10,330 nt of DNA from CAZYZQ01 sp964652075 (GCA_964652075.1 CAZYZQ010000085.1:1-10330); one strand, 5' to 3'. Counted from the first letter of the stretch, positions 1 to 7,412 are shown. Made by a program: numbers and translations. The notes: generated from the letters alone by a model not told the origin.

Positions 1-1007
1 ACCTGCACAACCGCGTCGAATCCATCGAGCGCTGCGCCGCGCGCCTTTCCGCCGCCCTCGGCGAGGACGCCGCCGTCGCCGTGGCGCACGGCAAGATGGG
101 CGAGGAGGGGCTGAACGACGTCATGCAGCGTATGTCGGACGGCGAGATTCAGGTGCTTGTCTGCACGACGATCATCGAGACGGGCATCGACATCCCAAAC
201 GTCAATACGCTGATTATCGAGGACGCCGACCGGCTCGGCCTTGCGCAGCTGCACCAGATCCGCGGCCGCGTGGGCCGTTCGAGCCGCCACGCCTTTGCCT
301 ATTTCACCTTCCGGCGCGGCAAGGTGCTCTCGGAGGTCGCGGAAAAGCGCCTCGAGGCCATCCGCGAGTTCGCCGCGTTCGGCTCCGGCTTCAAGATCGC
401 CATGCGCGATCTGGAGATCCGCGGCGCGGGCAACCTGCTCGGCGCGGAGCAGTCCGGGCACATGCTCTCGGTCGGCTATGATATGTACCTGAAGCTTCTG
501 GAGGAGGCCGTACTCGAGGAGCGCGGCGAGCCGGAGGCCGTGGAACTGGCCTGCACCGCCGACCTGAACGTCGCCGCCGCTGTGCAGCGCGACTATGTTC
601 CGTCCGGCGAGCAGCGCATGGATCTGTACCGCCGCATGGCGGCCATCCGCACGCAGGAGGATGCGGACGACCTGCTCGACGAGATCGTCGACCGCTTCGG
701 CGACCCGCCCAAGGGCGTTTTGAACCTGATCGACATTGCGCTGCTGCGCGCCCGCGCGGCGGCCTGCGGCGTCTCGGAGATCACACAGAAGGGCGATACG
801 CTCAGCTTTGCGCTGCGCAAGATCGACCTGAAGGCCGTCTCCGATATCTGCGCGGATGAAAAGCTCAAATCGCGCGTCCGCTTTTCGGCGGGCGCGGCCC
901 CGGCCATGACATACCGCCTCGCGCGCGGCGAGGACGCGCTGAAGGCCGCGAAGGGGCTGGTGGAAAAACTCTCCGCACATGCAAATTCGTCTGAATCGCC
1001 AAACTAA
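1..1007 (+). CDS. mfd: Transcription-repair coupling factor Mfd, C-terminal part (5' end outside window)
   Basis: Mfd is an ATP-driven DNA translocase that removes RNA polymerase stalled at lesions and recruits UvrA for nucleotide excision repair. The frame is open from base 3 (first residues LHNRVESIE) and ends at TAA 1005-1007, so about 334 C-terminal residues of a protein that is usually near 1,150-1,180 residues are visible. The second RecA-like helicase lobe is clear: TTIIETGIDIPNVNTLI is motif V, and QIRGRVGRSSRHAFAYF is motif VI with its arginine fingers. The translocation (TRG) segment follows, with FGSGFKIAMRDLEIRGAGN and LLGAEQSGH, then the C-terminal D7/TRCF domain with MDLYRRMA and EIVDRFGDPP. 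The GTG at 81 is internal and not a start, because the homology continues upstream of it. No intrinsic terminator with a U-tract follows the stop. Identification is from strongly conserved motifs. Confidence 0.97.
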   Translation, partial: LHNRVESIERCAARLSAALGEDAAVAVAHGKMGEEGLNDVMQRMSDGEIQVLVCTTIIETGIDIPNVNTLIIEDADRLGLAQLHQIRGRVGRSSRHAFAYFTFRRGKVLSEVAEKRLEAIREFAAFGSGFKIAMRDLEIRGAGNLLGAEQSGHMLSVGYDMYLKLLEEAVLEERGEPEAVELACTADLNVAAAVQRDYVPSGEQRMDLYRRMAAIRTQEDADDLLDEIVDRFGDPPKGVLNLIDIALLRARAAACGVSEITQKGDTLSFALRKIDLKAVSDICADEKLKSRVRFSAGAAPAMTYRLARGEDALKAAKGLVEKLSAHANSSESPN

Positions 1008-1079
1008 AGGCGGCGCCGCCCGCGGGTTTGTGCGGCGGTGACAAAGAAAAATCTTTCGGCGAATATTTACAAAATGTCA

Positions 1080-1108
1080 TTGCATCGTACGGCGATTCTG
1101 ACTATAAT
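1080..1108 (+). promoter_or_regulatory. Likely sigma-A promoter of the VanW-family gene
   Basis: A perfect -10 hexamer TATAAT lies at 1103-1108. Exactly 17 bases upstream is TTGCAT (1080-1085), a weak -35 that keeps the TTG. The surrounding sequence (1045-1110) is clearly more AT-rich than the flanking genes. Transcription would start near 1115, leaving a leader of about 50 bases before the ATG at 1167. This suggests the VanW gene is transcribed independently of mfd. Confidence 0.65.
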
Positions 1109-1166
1109 GGAGACAGAACACTCCCGTTCTTTGATTAACACAGAGACGAGCAGATAGGAGACCACT

Positions 1167-3008
1167 ATGGCAAAGAAAAAAGGAAAGTTTGAAACGGCCC
1201 GCGGCGGCTATACGCCGCAGCCGCAGAAGGCGAAAAAGCCCGCCGCCCCGCAGCAGGCCGCGCCGCAGCAGCCGGGCGCGAAGAAATCCGGCAAAAAGAA
1301 GAAGACAGGGCTGATCGTCGCCTTTTCCGCGGCGGCGGCCGCCGTCATTGCGATCGGCATTTTCGCCGCGTACTACGCGCACTGCGCCTCGATCGCGAAA
1401 TACGACAAGATCTTCCCGGGCGTGACCATCGCGGGGATCGACGTCGGCGGCATGAGCAAGCTCGAGGCCGAGGACGCTGTCGAGAGCGCCATTCAGGAGA
1501 CCTACACCGAGACGCTGCAGGTCCGCCTGCCGGACCGGACGCTCGAGTTTGCCCCCGAACAGACAAAGGTCGCGGTCAACGCGGACGATGCGGTGGACGC
1601 CGCATGGAGCTACGGCCGCGATGGCAGCGTCTTCAAAATTGCCAGGGCGTTTAAGCGCGCCGAGTCCACCGGCTACCAAATCGACCTTGAGACGGGGCTG
1701 GATCTCGACACGGACTATATTGAGAACCTGATCGACGAGACTGCGCGCGACGTGGACAGCGAGCCGGTGCAGTCCGAGATGGAGGTCGATCCCGAAAACG
1801 GCACGATCACTGTGACGAAGGGCACGCGCGGCCGCACACTGGACACAAACGCCCTGTTCGACCTGATCTATACCGCGTTTATTCAGGGCAATTTCACACC
1901 CATTGAGTTCTCGTACGACGAGATGGACTACGACGCGCTTGATCTGCAGTCCGTGTTGGAGACCTGCGCCGTCGAGACGAAGGACGCCTATTGGGACACG
2001 GAGGCGAAGGAGCTGGTGCCGGAGGTCTCCGGCTACAAGCTCGACGAGGAGGCCGCGCAGCGTACGCTGGAGGCGACGGCGGACGGCGAAACCGTTGTTC
2101 TTCAGATGGACAAGGTTGAGCCGGAGGTCACGCTCGCGGAGCTGCAAGAGGTTTACTTCGCGGACACGCTCTCAAGCTATGACAGTCCGCACACCGCCAT
2201 TCCGAACCGCACCAACAATCTGACACTGGCCTGCACGGCCATCAATGGCACGATCCTGAACCCGGGCGAGGTCTTCTCGTTCAACGACATCGTCGGCGAG
2301 CGCACGACGGAGAAGGGCTACCTCTCCGCGGCAGTCTATGTCAACGGCGACACCGTCGGCGAGACCGGCGGCGGCGTCTGTCAGGTTGCGTCTACGATCT
2401 ATATGTGTACGCTGCTGGCAAATCTCGAGGTGACCGAGCGCGAGGAGCACATGTATGCCGTCACCTACGTCCCGCAGGGGCAGGACGCCACAATCTACTG
2501 GGGCATCCACGACTACAAGTTCACGAACAACACGGAGTATCCGCTCCGCATTGATGCGAGCGTCTCCGGCGGCTATGTCCACATCGCGTTCATCGGCACA
2601 AAGACCGACGACACGCATGTGGAGATGACCTACGAGATCACCTCCACCACGCCGCCGAAGGTGGTGGAGGAGGTCGACGAGACGAAGCCCGTCGGCTACC
2701 GCGAAGTGGTTCAGACGCCGTACACCGGCTACACGGTCACGACCTACCGCCACGTCATCGACGCAAGCGGCAAGGAAGTTTCCGTCAAGAAAGAGGACAA
2801 CTCTGTCTATCAGGTGCGCGACGAGAAGGTCATTGTCGGCCCGCCGGAGGAAGAGCCGGAACCGGAGCCGGAGCCTCAGCCCGAACCGGAGCCGGAACCC
2901 CAGCCCGAGCCGGAGCCGCAGCCGGAGCCGGAACCCCAGCCCGAGCCCGGCACGACAACCGACCCCGAGACCCCGCCCACCCCGCCGGAGAGCGAGGAGT
3001 GGCCGTAA
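1167..3008 (+). CDS. VanW-family (YoaR-like) membrane-anchored wall protein with Pro-Glu tail
   Basis: This 613-residue protein has a Lys-rich cytoplasmic N-terminus (1-47), one hydrophobic segment at about 48-70 and an extracellular remainder, so it looks like a type II membrane-anchored wall protein. Residues about 75-335 resemble the tandem 'putative peptidoglycan binding' repeats of YoaR-type proteins, including GVTIAGIDVGGMS after the membrane helix and the RGRTLD segment. Residues about 336-475 form a VanW domain: NRTNNLTLAC, INGTILNPGEVFSFND and GETGGGVCQVASTIYM, with the conserved Cys at 405. The C-terminus (about 560-600) is a PEPEPQ repeat, probably an extended spacer in the wall. 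The start is fixed by AGGAG at 1156-1160, six bases before the ATG. VanW itself has no proven enzymatic activity; it takes its name from accessory genes of glycopeptide resistance clusters, and no vanHAX genes are present here, so a resistance role is not supported. The gene has its own promoter and terminator. Confidence 0.93.
   Translation: MAKKKGKFETARGGYTPQPQKAKKPAAPQQAAPQQPGAKKSGKKKKTGLIVAFSAAAAAVIAIGIFAAYYAHCASIAKYDKIFPGVTIAGIDVGGMSKLEAEDAVESAIQETYTETLQVRLPDRTLEFAPEQTKVAVNADDAVDAAWSYGRDGSVFKIARAFKRAESTGYQIDLETGLDLDTDYIENLIDETARDVDSEPVQSEMEVDPENGTITVTKGTRGRTLDTNALFDLIYTAFIQGNFTPIEFSYDEMDYDALDLQSVLETCAVETKDAYWDTEAKELVPEVSGYKLDEEAAQRTLEATADGETVVLQMDKVEPEVTLAELQEVYFADTLSSYDSPHTAIPNRTNNLTLACTAINGTILNPGEVFSFNDIVGERTTEKGYLSAAVYVNGDTVGETGGGVCQVASTIYMCTLLANLEVTEREEHMYAVTYVPQGQDATIYWGIHDYKFTNNTEYPLRIDASVSGGYVHIAFIGTKTDDTHVEMTYEITSTTPPKVVEEVDETKPVGYREVVQTPYTGYTVTTYRHVIDASGKEVSVKKEDNSVYQVRDEKVIVGPPEEEPEPEPEPQPEPEPEPQPEPEPQPEPEPQPEPGTTTDPETPPTPPESEEWP
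2854..2948 (+). repeat. In-gene short repeat encoding a PEPEPQ tract
   Basis: Degenerate tandem units of about 6-18 bases built from CCGGAGCCG, CAGCCCGAG and close variants encode alternating Pro-Glu with spaced Gln near the end of the VanW-family protein. The units keep the reading frame, since all repeat lengths are multiples of three. Such acidic Pro-rich tracts are typical wall-spanning linkers and can change in length by replication slippage. The repeat unit is seen directly; variability between strains is inferred. Confidence 0.85.
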
Positions 3009-3020
3009 TCAGAGAAACAC

Positions 3021-3058
3021 GCACGGCGCATGGCCAGATGCCATGCGCCGTGCTTTTT
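3021..3058 (+). terminator. Intrinsic terminator of the VanW-family gene
   Basis: A perfect 14-bp stem (GCACGGCGCATGGC at 3021-3034, paired with 3040-3053) with a 5-base loop CAGAT is followed by TTTTT at 3054-3058. It starts 12 bases after the stop codon at 3008. Confidence 0.95.
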
Positions 3059-3065
3059 GCAATGA

Positions 3066-3098
3066 AAAGAACACCCCGGCGCGCCGCGCCGGGGTGTT
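3066..3098 (-). terminator. Intrinsic terminator of the SLH phosphodiester glycosidase gene
   Basis: A 12-13 bp stem (AACACCCCGGCG at 3070-3081, paired with 3087-3098) has a 3-base loop. Read on the minus strand it follows the TAA at 3105-3103 by four bases and runs into a short CTTTTC tract (3065-3069 region). The U-tract is short, but the stem is long and GC-rich. It lies back to back with the plus-strand terminator of the convergent gene. Confidence 0.85.
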
Positions 3099-3102
3099 GA
3101 AG

Positions 3103-6054
3103 TTAATACAGCCCAAATAGCATCTTGGCGACCTGCGCCCGGGTGACATTGCCGTCCGGATCGAGCTTGCCCTGCGAACCGGAGATCACGCCCCGGCCGA
3201 CCATGGCCGCGATGTCCGCCTGCGCCCAGCTCGCCACGCGCCCGGCATCGGAGAAGCGGCCAAGGTCTGCCGCTGTGTAGCCCTTTGGCTGCGTCCGGCC
3301 GAGGATCGCCATGGCCTCCTGCCGCGTGATGGTGTCCGTTGGGTTCAGGTACAGCTTCCCGTCCGTGCCGCGCGAGCCGGTGACAAGACCGAGACTGTAC
3401 GCCGCGCGCAGATACGGCAGCGCCCATGCGCCCGCCTCCTGCGTGTCCGCAAAGGGCAGCGCGACCGATGCATAGTCCGCCGTGTCGACGCCGCGCCATG
3501 CGACCACGGCCTTGATGAACTCCTGCCGCGTCATGGCGTCGTTCGGGCGGAAGCGACGCACGCCGTCCTTGCCGGTCGAGCCGTCCAGCACGCCCTCACG
3601 CGCCATGTAGTTCACCGGCTGTGCGGCCCAGTGGCCGGACATGTCGGCGAAAGGCGCGTCGACCGTCCCGTCCAGCGTCAGCGTCTGCCCTGACAGGTTC
3701 CCCACGGCGTCCGCCGCGCGGATCTGTACCTGATGTAGCATCCCGTCCGCAGGGAGCTGCGCCGTGCCGCCCGCGCTGAGCGGGAGCGAAACGCCGTCGA
3801 TTGTCACGGCGAGCGAGACAACCTCGCATTTTGCGTCCTGCGCCGTCACGGTGAGCGTCCCGCCGTCCACCGTTGCGGTCAGGACCGGCGGCGTCTCGTC
3901 TTCAAACGCGAAGCGCGAGATAAGCACATTGTCGAGATACAGCGTCCCCGTCTGTGCCGTCCCGTTCTCCGTGACCGCGAACCCGGCAAGCGTCTTCTCG
4001 CCTGCGGGCAGCGCGACCGTGACGTAGCGCCAGCCGGTCTGCGTCATCGTCGCGGCCCAGATGGAGCTGGTCTTGCCGTCCTGCTCGATCCGGACGGAGA
4101 CGCTGTTGCCCGAGCCGTCGGCCCAGAGCCAGAACCCGAGCCGCCGCGCCTCGTCGCCGAGCGCGACGGACGAACTGCACAGAACCTGCCGCGCCCCGGA
4201 CGTGTTCTGCGCGGCGGAAAAGTCGTACTGGAGCGCCGCGCTGCGGCTGCCGTAGCGCACCTGCGTGCTGGACGCCGAGACGCTAAGCCCCGCGCCGGAC
4301 TGCGGAAGCGTCTGTTCAAAATCCCAGACTGTGTGCGCGATCTCCACGCCGCCCTCGACAAGGACGGGGATCTCCACGCTCGTCTCGCCGCACGTGACGG
4401 TGATGCTGCCCGTCAGATCCTCCTGCGTCACCGCCGCAGTGAACACGCCTGCGGGCGTGATCGAACCGAGCCCGTCTGTGACGGTCCAGCGGAAGCTGTC
4501 GTCCTGTCCGGGCAGCGCCTTGCCGTCCAAAAGACCCGCGGCGTTCAGATCGACGGAAGCGCCCGTATCAAGCGTCAGCGATGTGACCGCATCGCCTGAA
4601 TTCGCGTCCGTGACCGCAATCTCGTCCGGCTGCGCGACCGTGACGCTGGTCTCAGCCGTCAGCTCGCCCGCGCGCACCGTGATCGAGACGGTTCCCGCCG
4701 TGTCCGGCGCGGTGAAGATCGTCCCGGAGGCCGTCCCGGCGCTCGGCTGGAGCGTCAGCTGCGGCGGTGCGGGCGTCGTGTGGCCGCTGCCGCTTGTACC
4801 TGTGACGCGGATACTTGTCCGCGCGCCGGGCAGCAGCACCGCGTCGACCGGCGACGCCTGAATGCGCTGGATGTCATAGCAGAGGAAGATGTAGTTTGCG
4901 CACTTGCGCTGCGCGCCGTCCGAGGGACTGTTGCGGATTGTGACCTCGCCTGTGGACGAGACGGTGCCGAGCGTCGTCGAGCCGCCGCCGTCGAGATTGA
5001 CGGCCGAGACGCAGCCCAGCTCCAGCATCCGCTGCGCGAGCGTCGCGAGCGTCACGCCCGCGCTCGTGCTCGATGCGCCGTCCACCGTATACAGCACGAC
5101 CGTCCCGTCCGCGCGAATGCCGAGCGCTGTGCGTGCCGCGCGGTGATCCTTCGAGTCGAGCGTGAAGTCGTCCTGCACCGCGCCCTTCCAGACGAGCAGA
5201 TCGCCCGCGCTGCAAATATCGACGCAGTCCTCCCAGCCGGCGGCGCACGTCGTGTAGAAGGTGATCGTATCTCCGACCGCCACCTCGTCGAAGCGCTGCA
5301 CCAAACTCTGGTACAGCGTGTCCTTCGCAACGCTGAGCACCATCCCGCCCGCCGGAATGTCGCACGAGCTGGCCTCGTTTCGCCCGACGACCGTTGCCGT
5401 AATCAGGCCGTTCAACACAACCTGATCCGTGTCGACCTCGAGGATCAGGTTATAGGCGTCGATCGTATTTTTTGTCTTGCTGTCGTAGTCGCGGTTGTAG
5501 AGCACAAGGCCGTTGTTTTTCGTCAGCACGCGGTTGATCAGACAGTTCGACGGCGCGCCGGACGGCCACGTCACGGCCGTCTTGATGTTCGACAGCCCAA
5601 TCTGCGCGCTGCCGTCGGCCTTGAAGCCGATGCAGTAACCGCGAAACGCGTCGTTTGTCGCGCGCACAAGCCCGCCCGTGACCTCCGGCCCGGTCGGAAG
5701 CCCGGAGCTGAGGTCAAAAAAGCTCGCGTTGATGCCTGCAACCGCCTGCAAATTCTGGTCGCGCACCCACCCGGCCACATACGTCAGGTCGCTGCGGCCG
5801 TAGAGCGTCGTCCCGTAGGCCAGCTTCGGCAGCACGTCGCTGCCGGGGGCGTAGGTGAGGTAGTGCTCTGTCTGGTTGTATGTACCGGAGAAGGTTGCGG
5901 TTGTCATCGTCGTGCCGCCGGTGGTCAGCGCGCTGGTGTTGGAGGCGGTCTGCGTGCCGAGCGCGGCGGCCGCCGCCATGGTTGTCGTCATCGCCATCGC
6001 CGCGCAGAACAGCGGCAGGCGGGATTTAAGTTTGGAAATGGATTTGAAAAACAT
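3103..6054 (-). CDS. Secreted phosphodiester glycosidase (NAGPA domain) with Ig-like, jelly-roll and three SLH domains
   Basis: This 983-residue exported protein begins with a signal peptide: Lys/Arg at 4-12, then a hydrophobic run to about residue 31. Residues about 60-395 match the NAGPA family (phosphodiester glycosidase; the mammalian member removes GlcNAc from GlcNAc-1-phospho-mannose). Conserved-looking cores are AVAGINASFFD (Asn at 109), TALGIRADGTVVLYTVDG and AVNLDGGGSTTL (353-361). Two Ig-like segments follow (about 395-570), then a beta-jelly-roll segment at about 575-718 (VWDFEQ at its start, GTLYLDNV at its end), another Ig-like segment (720-798), and three SLH modules starting near 802, 868 and 934 (FADMSGHWA, FADTQEAGAWA, FSDAGRVASWA). 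SLH modules normally hold proteins on pyruvylated secondary wall polymer. The start was set at the ATG at 6054, because AAGGAGT lies eight bases upstream and a signal peptide begins there; an in-frame ATG 24 codons earlier lacks this support. The substrate is unknown; teichoic-acid-like or glycan phosphodiesters are plausible by family only. Confidence 0.92.
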   Translation of the reverse strand: MFFKSISKLKSRLPLFCAAMAMTTTMAAAAALGTQTASNTSALTTGGTTMTTATFSGTYNQTEHYLTYAPGSDVLPKLAYGTTLYGRSDLTYVAGWVRDQNLQAVAGINASFFDLSSGLPTGPEVTGGLVRATNDAFRGYCIGFKADGSAQIGLSNIKTAVTWPSGAPSNCLINRVLTKNNGLVLYNRDYDSKTKNTIDAYNLILEVDTDQVVLNGLITATVVGRNEASSCDIPAGGMVLSVAKDTLYQSLVQRFDEVAVGDTITFYTTCAAGWEDCVDICSAGDLLVWKGAVQDDFTLDSKDHRAARTALGIRADGTVVLYTVDGASSTSAGVTLATLAQRMLELGCVSAVNLDGGGSTTLGTVSSTGEVTIRNSPSDGAQRKCANYIFLCYDIQRIQASPVDAVLLPGARTSIRVTGTSGSGHTTPAPPQLTLQPSAGTASGTIFTAPDTAGTVSITVRAGELTAETSVTVAQPDEIAVTDANSGDAVTSLTLDTGASVDLNAAGLLDGKALPGQDDSFRWTVTDGLGSITPAGVFTAAVTQEDLTGSITVTCGETSVEIPVLVEGGVEIAHTVWDFEQTLPQSGAGLSVSASSTQVRYGSRSAALQYDFSAAQNTSGARQVLCSSSVALGDEARRLGFWLWADGSGNSVSVRIEQDGKTSSIWAATMTQTGWRYVTVALPAGEKTLAGFAVTENGTAQTGTLYLDNVLISRFAFEDETPPVLTATVDGGTLTVTAQDAKCEVVSLAVTIDGVSLPLSAGGTAQLPADGMLHQVQIRAADAVGNLSGQTLTLDGTVDAPFADMSGHWAAQPVNYMAREGVLDGSTGKDGVRRFRPNDAMTRQEFIKAVVAWRGVDTADYASVALPFADTQEAGAWALPYLRAAYSLGLVTGSRGTDGKLYLNPTDTITRQEAMAILGRTQPKGYTAADLGRFSDAGRVASWAQADIAAMVGRGVISGSQGKLDPDGNVTRAQVAKMLFGLY

Positions 6055-6060
6055 GCAGTC

Positions 6061-6067
6061 ACTCCTT
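6061..6067 (-). promoter_or_regulatory. Ribosome binding site deciding the start of the SLH protein
   Basis: On the minus strand AAGGAGT lies upstream of the ATG at 6054-6052, with a 6-8 base gap. It supports the 983-residue form that starts with MFFKSISK over a longer form starting at 6126, which would place 24 polar residues ahead of the signal peptide. Confidence 0.85.
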
Positions 6068-6130
6068 TGCGGTGGAAACAGGATCAAACGGGCGCCCTGC
6101 GCGGCGGTGCTGCGGCAGGAATACAAGATT

Positions 6131-6159
6131 ATGTTAACACAGACATTCGGAAAAGTAAA
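6131..6159 (-). promoter_or_regulatory. Possible promoter of the SLH protein gene
   Basis: On the minus strand the -10-like TAACAT (6136-6131) is preceded by TGT, an extended -10 arrangement. TTTACT (6159-6154) sits 17 bases further upstream as a -35-like element. Each hexamer matches only 4 of 6 consensus positions. A promoter is needed here, because a strong terminator at 6190-6217 separates this gene from the upstream minus-strand operon. Confidence 0.4.
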
Positions 6160-6189
6160 GCGTCAGGAACAGATTACGCGCGCTCCGGC

Positions 6190-6217
6190 AAAAAAACCGC
6201 GCCGGAAACCGGCGCGG
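6190..6217 (-). terminator. Intrinsic terminator of the CrtO-like/PAP2 operon
   Basis: A perfect 9-bp stem (CCGCGCCGG at 6197-6205 with 6209-6217) closes a 3-base loop. On the minus strand it is followed by seven consecutive T residues (6196-6190). It begins nine bases after the PAP2 stop codon. Confidence 0.95.
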
Positions 6218-6225
6218 CAGGGAGA

Positions 6226-6936
6226 TCAGGCGGCGACCTCCTGTTTTTGTTTCGCTTTTTCCCGGACATAGCCCGGTACATAGGCAACAAGCCAGCCGAT
6301 GAGGCAGACCGGCACAGCGGCAACGACGTCGACAATGGAGTGCTGCTTCATAAACACGGTGGAAACCGCAATCAGCAGGCAGGCGACGATAAAGTAGATC
6401 CGCCAACCGGTGCTGCGGAACTGCTTTGCGTGCAGGCCCATCAGCATCGCCGCGACCGAGCCGATCACATGGATCGACGGGCAGACGTTTGTGTTGGTGT
6501 CAAAATTGTAGAAATGCCCGATGATCCGCGTGAGCACATTGTCGCGCGGAAACGCGGCGGGCCGCAGTTCCTGACACGTCGGCCAGACGAGATACGTGAC
6601 CATGGTGATGGAATATGTAACCATGACAAAATACATCATCCGCCGGAACTCGCGCACGTCGTACAGAATTGCATACACCACCGCGCCGATAAGATACACG
6701 AACCAGTACATATACGGCAGAAAGAACCATTCGCAGAACGGAATGAGGTCGTCAAGCGGGGAGTAGATGGGCGTGTAGTAGGTCACGGGGCTGAGCCGCT
6801 CCACATACATGAACAGCAGGCCAAAGGCGGCCCAGTAGAGCAGAAGCCACACATGGCGGAACTCCTTTTGCAGCAGCTTCCTGGGATGCGGCGGCCAGTA
6901 TGGCAGCTCGGGCTTTTGAAAATGCTTCAGTTTCAT
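6226..6936 (-). CDS. PAP2-superfamily integral membrane protein, AUR1-like (phosphatase or phosphotransferase)
   Basis: This 236-residue protein has about six membrane segments (around 28-45, 68-92, 100-118, 155-170, 178-195, 204-222). It carries the catalytic signature of the PAP2 superfamily in the form seen in inositol-phosphorylceramide-synthase-like members. Motif 1 is represented by VWPTCQELRP (Arg-Pro at 125-126), motif 2 by NVCPSIH (His156) and motif 3 by STVFMKQHSIVD (His199 and Asp203). The canonical motif 2 Gly (PSGH) is Ile here, and the motif 3 Arg (SR...) is Thr, with Lys197 nearby. His156, His199 and Asp203, expected to form the active site on the outer membrane face, are intact. 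Such proteins dephosphorylate lipid phosphates or transfer phosphate headgroups; the substrate cannot be read from sequence. The ATG at 6936 overlaps the upstream stop by ATGA and has AGGAG before it. A longer open frame extends upstream, but only as a shadow of the neighbouring gene. Confidence 0.9.
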   Translation of the reverse strand: MKLKHFQKPELPYWPPHPRKLLQKEFRHVWLLLYWAAFGLLFMYVERLSPVTYYTPIYSPLDDLIPFCEWFFLPYMYWFVYLIGAVVYAILYDVREFRRMMYFVMVTYSITMVTYLVWPTCQELRPAAFPRDNVLTRIIGHFYNFDTNTNVCPSIHVIGSVAAMLMGLHAKQFRSTGWRIYFIVACLLIAVSTVFMKQHSIVDVVAAVPVCLIGWLVAYVPGYVREKAKQKQEVAA

Positions 6937-7412
6937 ACGGACTCCTGTTTTTGCTTTTGGATTTTGCGCAGGCGCATCAGGCGCGGGCGATTGTAGCGCT
7001 GAATGACAATAAACGGCAGGTTGCCGGCGAAATAGAGCAGGGAGACGATCACGCCGCCGACGCCCGAAAACAGGCGCATACAGTAAAACCCGCACACGCC
7101 GACCACAACGTGCGTCGACTCCGCGACGCAGGTCTCCTGCACCATCCGCTCCAGCTGCGCGTCCTCCGTCGCGCCTTTCAGCGACTTCGGCGGCATGAGC
7201 TTCTGGAACAGCTTGCTCATATCCGGCACCTTGTTGTGCCACTTCTGCACGCGGAGCTTTCGATAAACGCGCCCCTCGCGCTCCCAGCGGTACGCGTGGA
7301 ACGGGAACCGATCCCCGTGAAACCACCGCTTCGGCACGGCGCGCCCCGCGAAGAAGCCGACGACGCATACGATCGCAAGGTAGATCACGCAGTGGAAAAG
7401 CTGCTCCAGCAT
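6933..7412 (-). CDS. CrtO-like glycosyl-4,4'-diaponeurosporenoate acyltransferase family protein
   Basis: This 159-residue protein has an N-terminal membrane helix (about 4-24) and a second hydrophobic region (about 102-136). The order of conserved blocks matches what I recall of the CrtO acyltransferase family: FPFHAYRWEREGRVYRKL (36-53), VQKWHNKVPD (55-64), the acidic/His block ETCVAESTH (93-101) and the C-terminal NLPFIVIQRYNRPRL (131-145). The named family member acylates the glucose of a carotenoid precursor in staphyloxanthin synthesis. No carotenoid gene lies in this window, so the acceptor may be another glycolipid or isoprenoid. Start: ATG at 7412, preceded on the minus strand by GAGGAGGGAGG (7430-7420), which offers two overlapping Shine-Dalgarno sites. 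The stop codon overlaps the PAP2 start by four bases, indicating translational coupling. Family assignment rests on motif pattern only. Confidence 0.83.
   Translation of the reverse strand: MLEQLFHCVIYLAIVCVVGFFAGRAVPKRWFHGDRFPFHAYRWEREGRVYRKLRVQKWHNKVPDMSKLFQKLMPPKSLKGATEDAQLERMVQETCVAESTHVVVGVCGFYCMRLFSGVGGVIVSLLYFAGNLPFIVIQRYNRPRLMRLRKIQKQKQESV

Noticed and set aside
1009..1040. GC-rich palindrome and short hairpin after mfd as a terminator
   Set aside because: GGCGGCGCCGCC (1009-1020) and a roughly 5-bp stem 1016-1038 are present, but no T-run follows, so an intrinsic terminator is not supported.
1115..1130. AGAAC...GTTCT stem in the leader of the VanW-family gene as a riboswitch or attenuator
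   Set aside because: The stem is only 5 bp, the leader is about 50 bases, and there is no competing structure or terminator.
1077..2147. A 356-codon minus-strand open frame antisense to the VanW-family gene
   Set aside because: It is a composition shadow of the well-supported plus-strand gene and has no recognisable domain.
1167..3008. VanW-family gene as evidence of vancomycin resistance
   Set aside because: VanW domains are common in Clostridia wall proteins. No vanHAX, vanRS or similar genes are in the window, and the architecture is YoaR-like.
4780..6996. A 738-codon plus-strand open frame antisense to the SLH protein and the PAP2 gene
   Set aside because: Its translation is rich in Arg, His and Ala without domain structure. 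It crosses two opposite-strand genes and the terminator between them, and those genes have strong motifs and ribosome binding sites.
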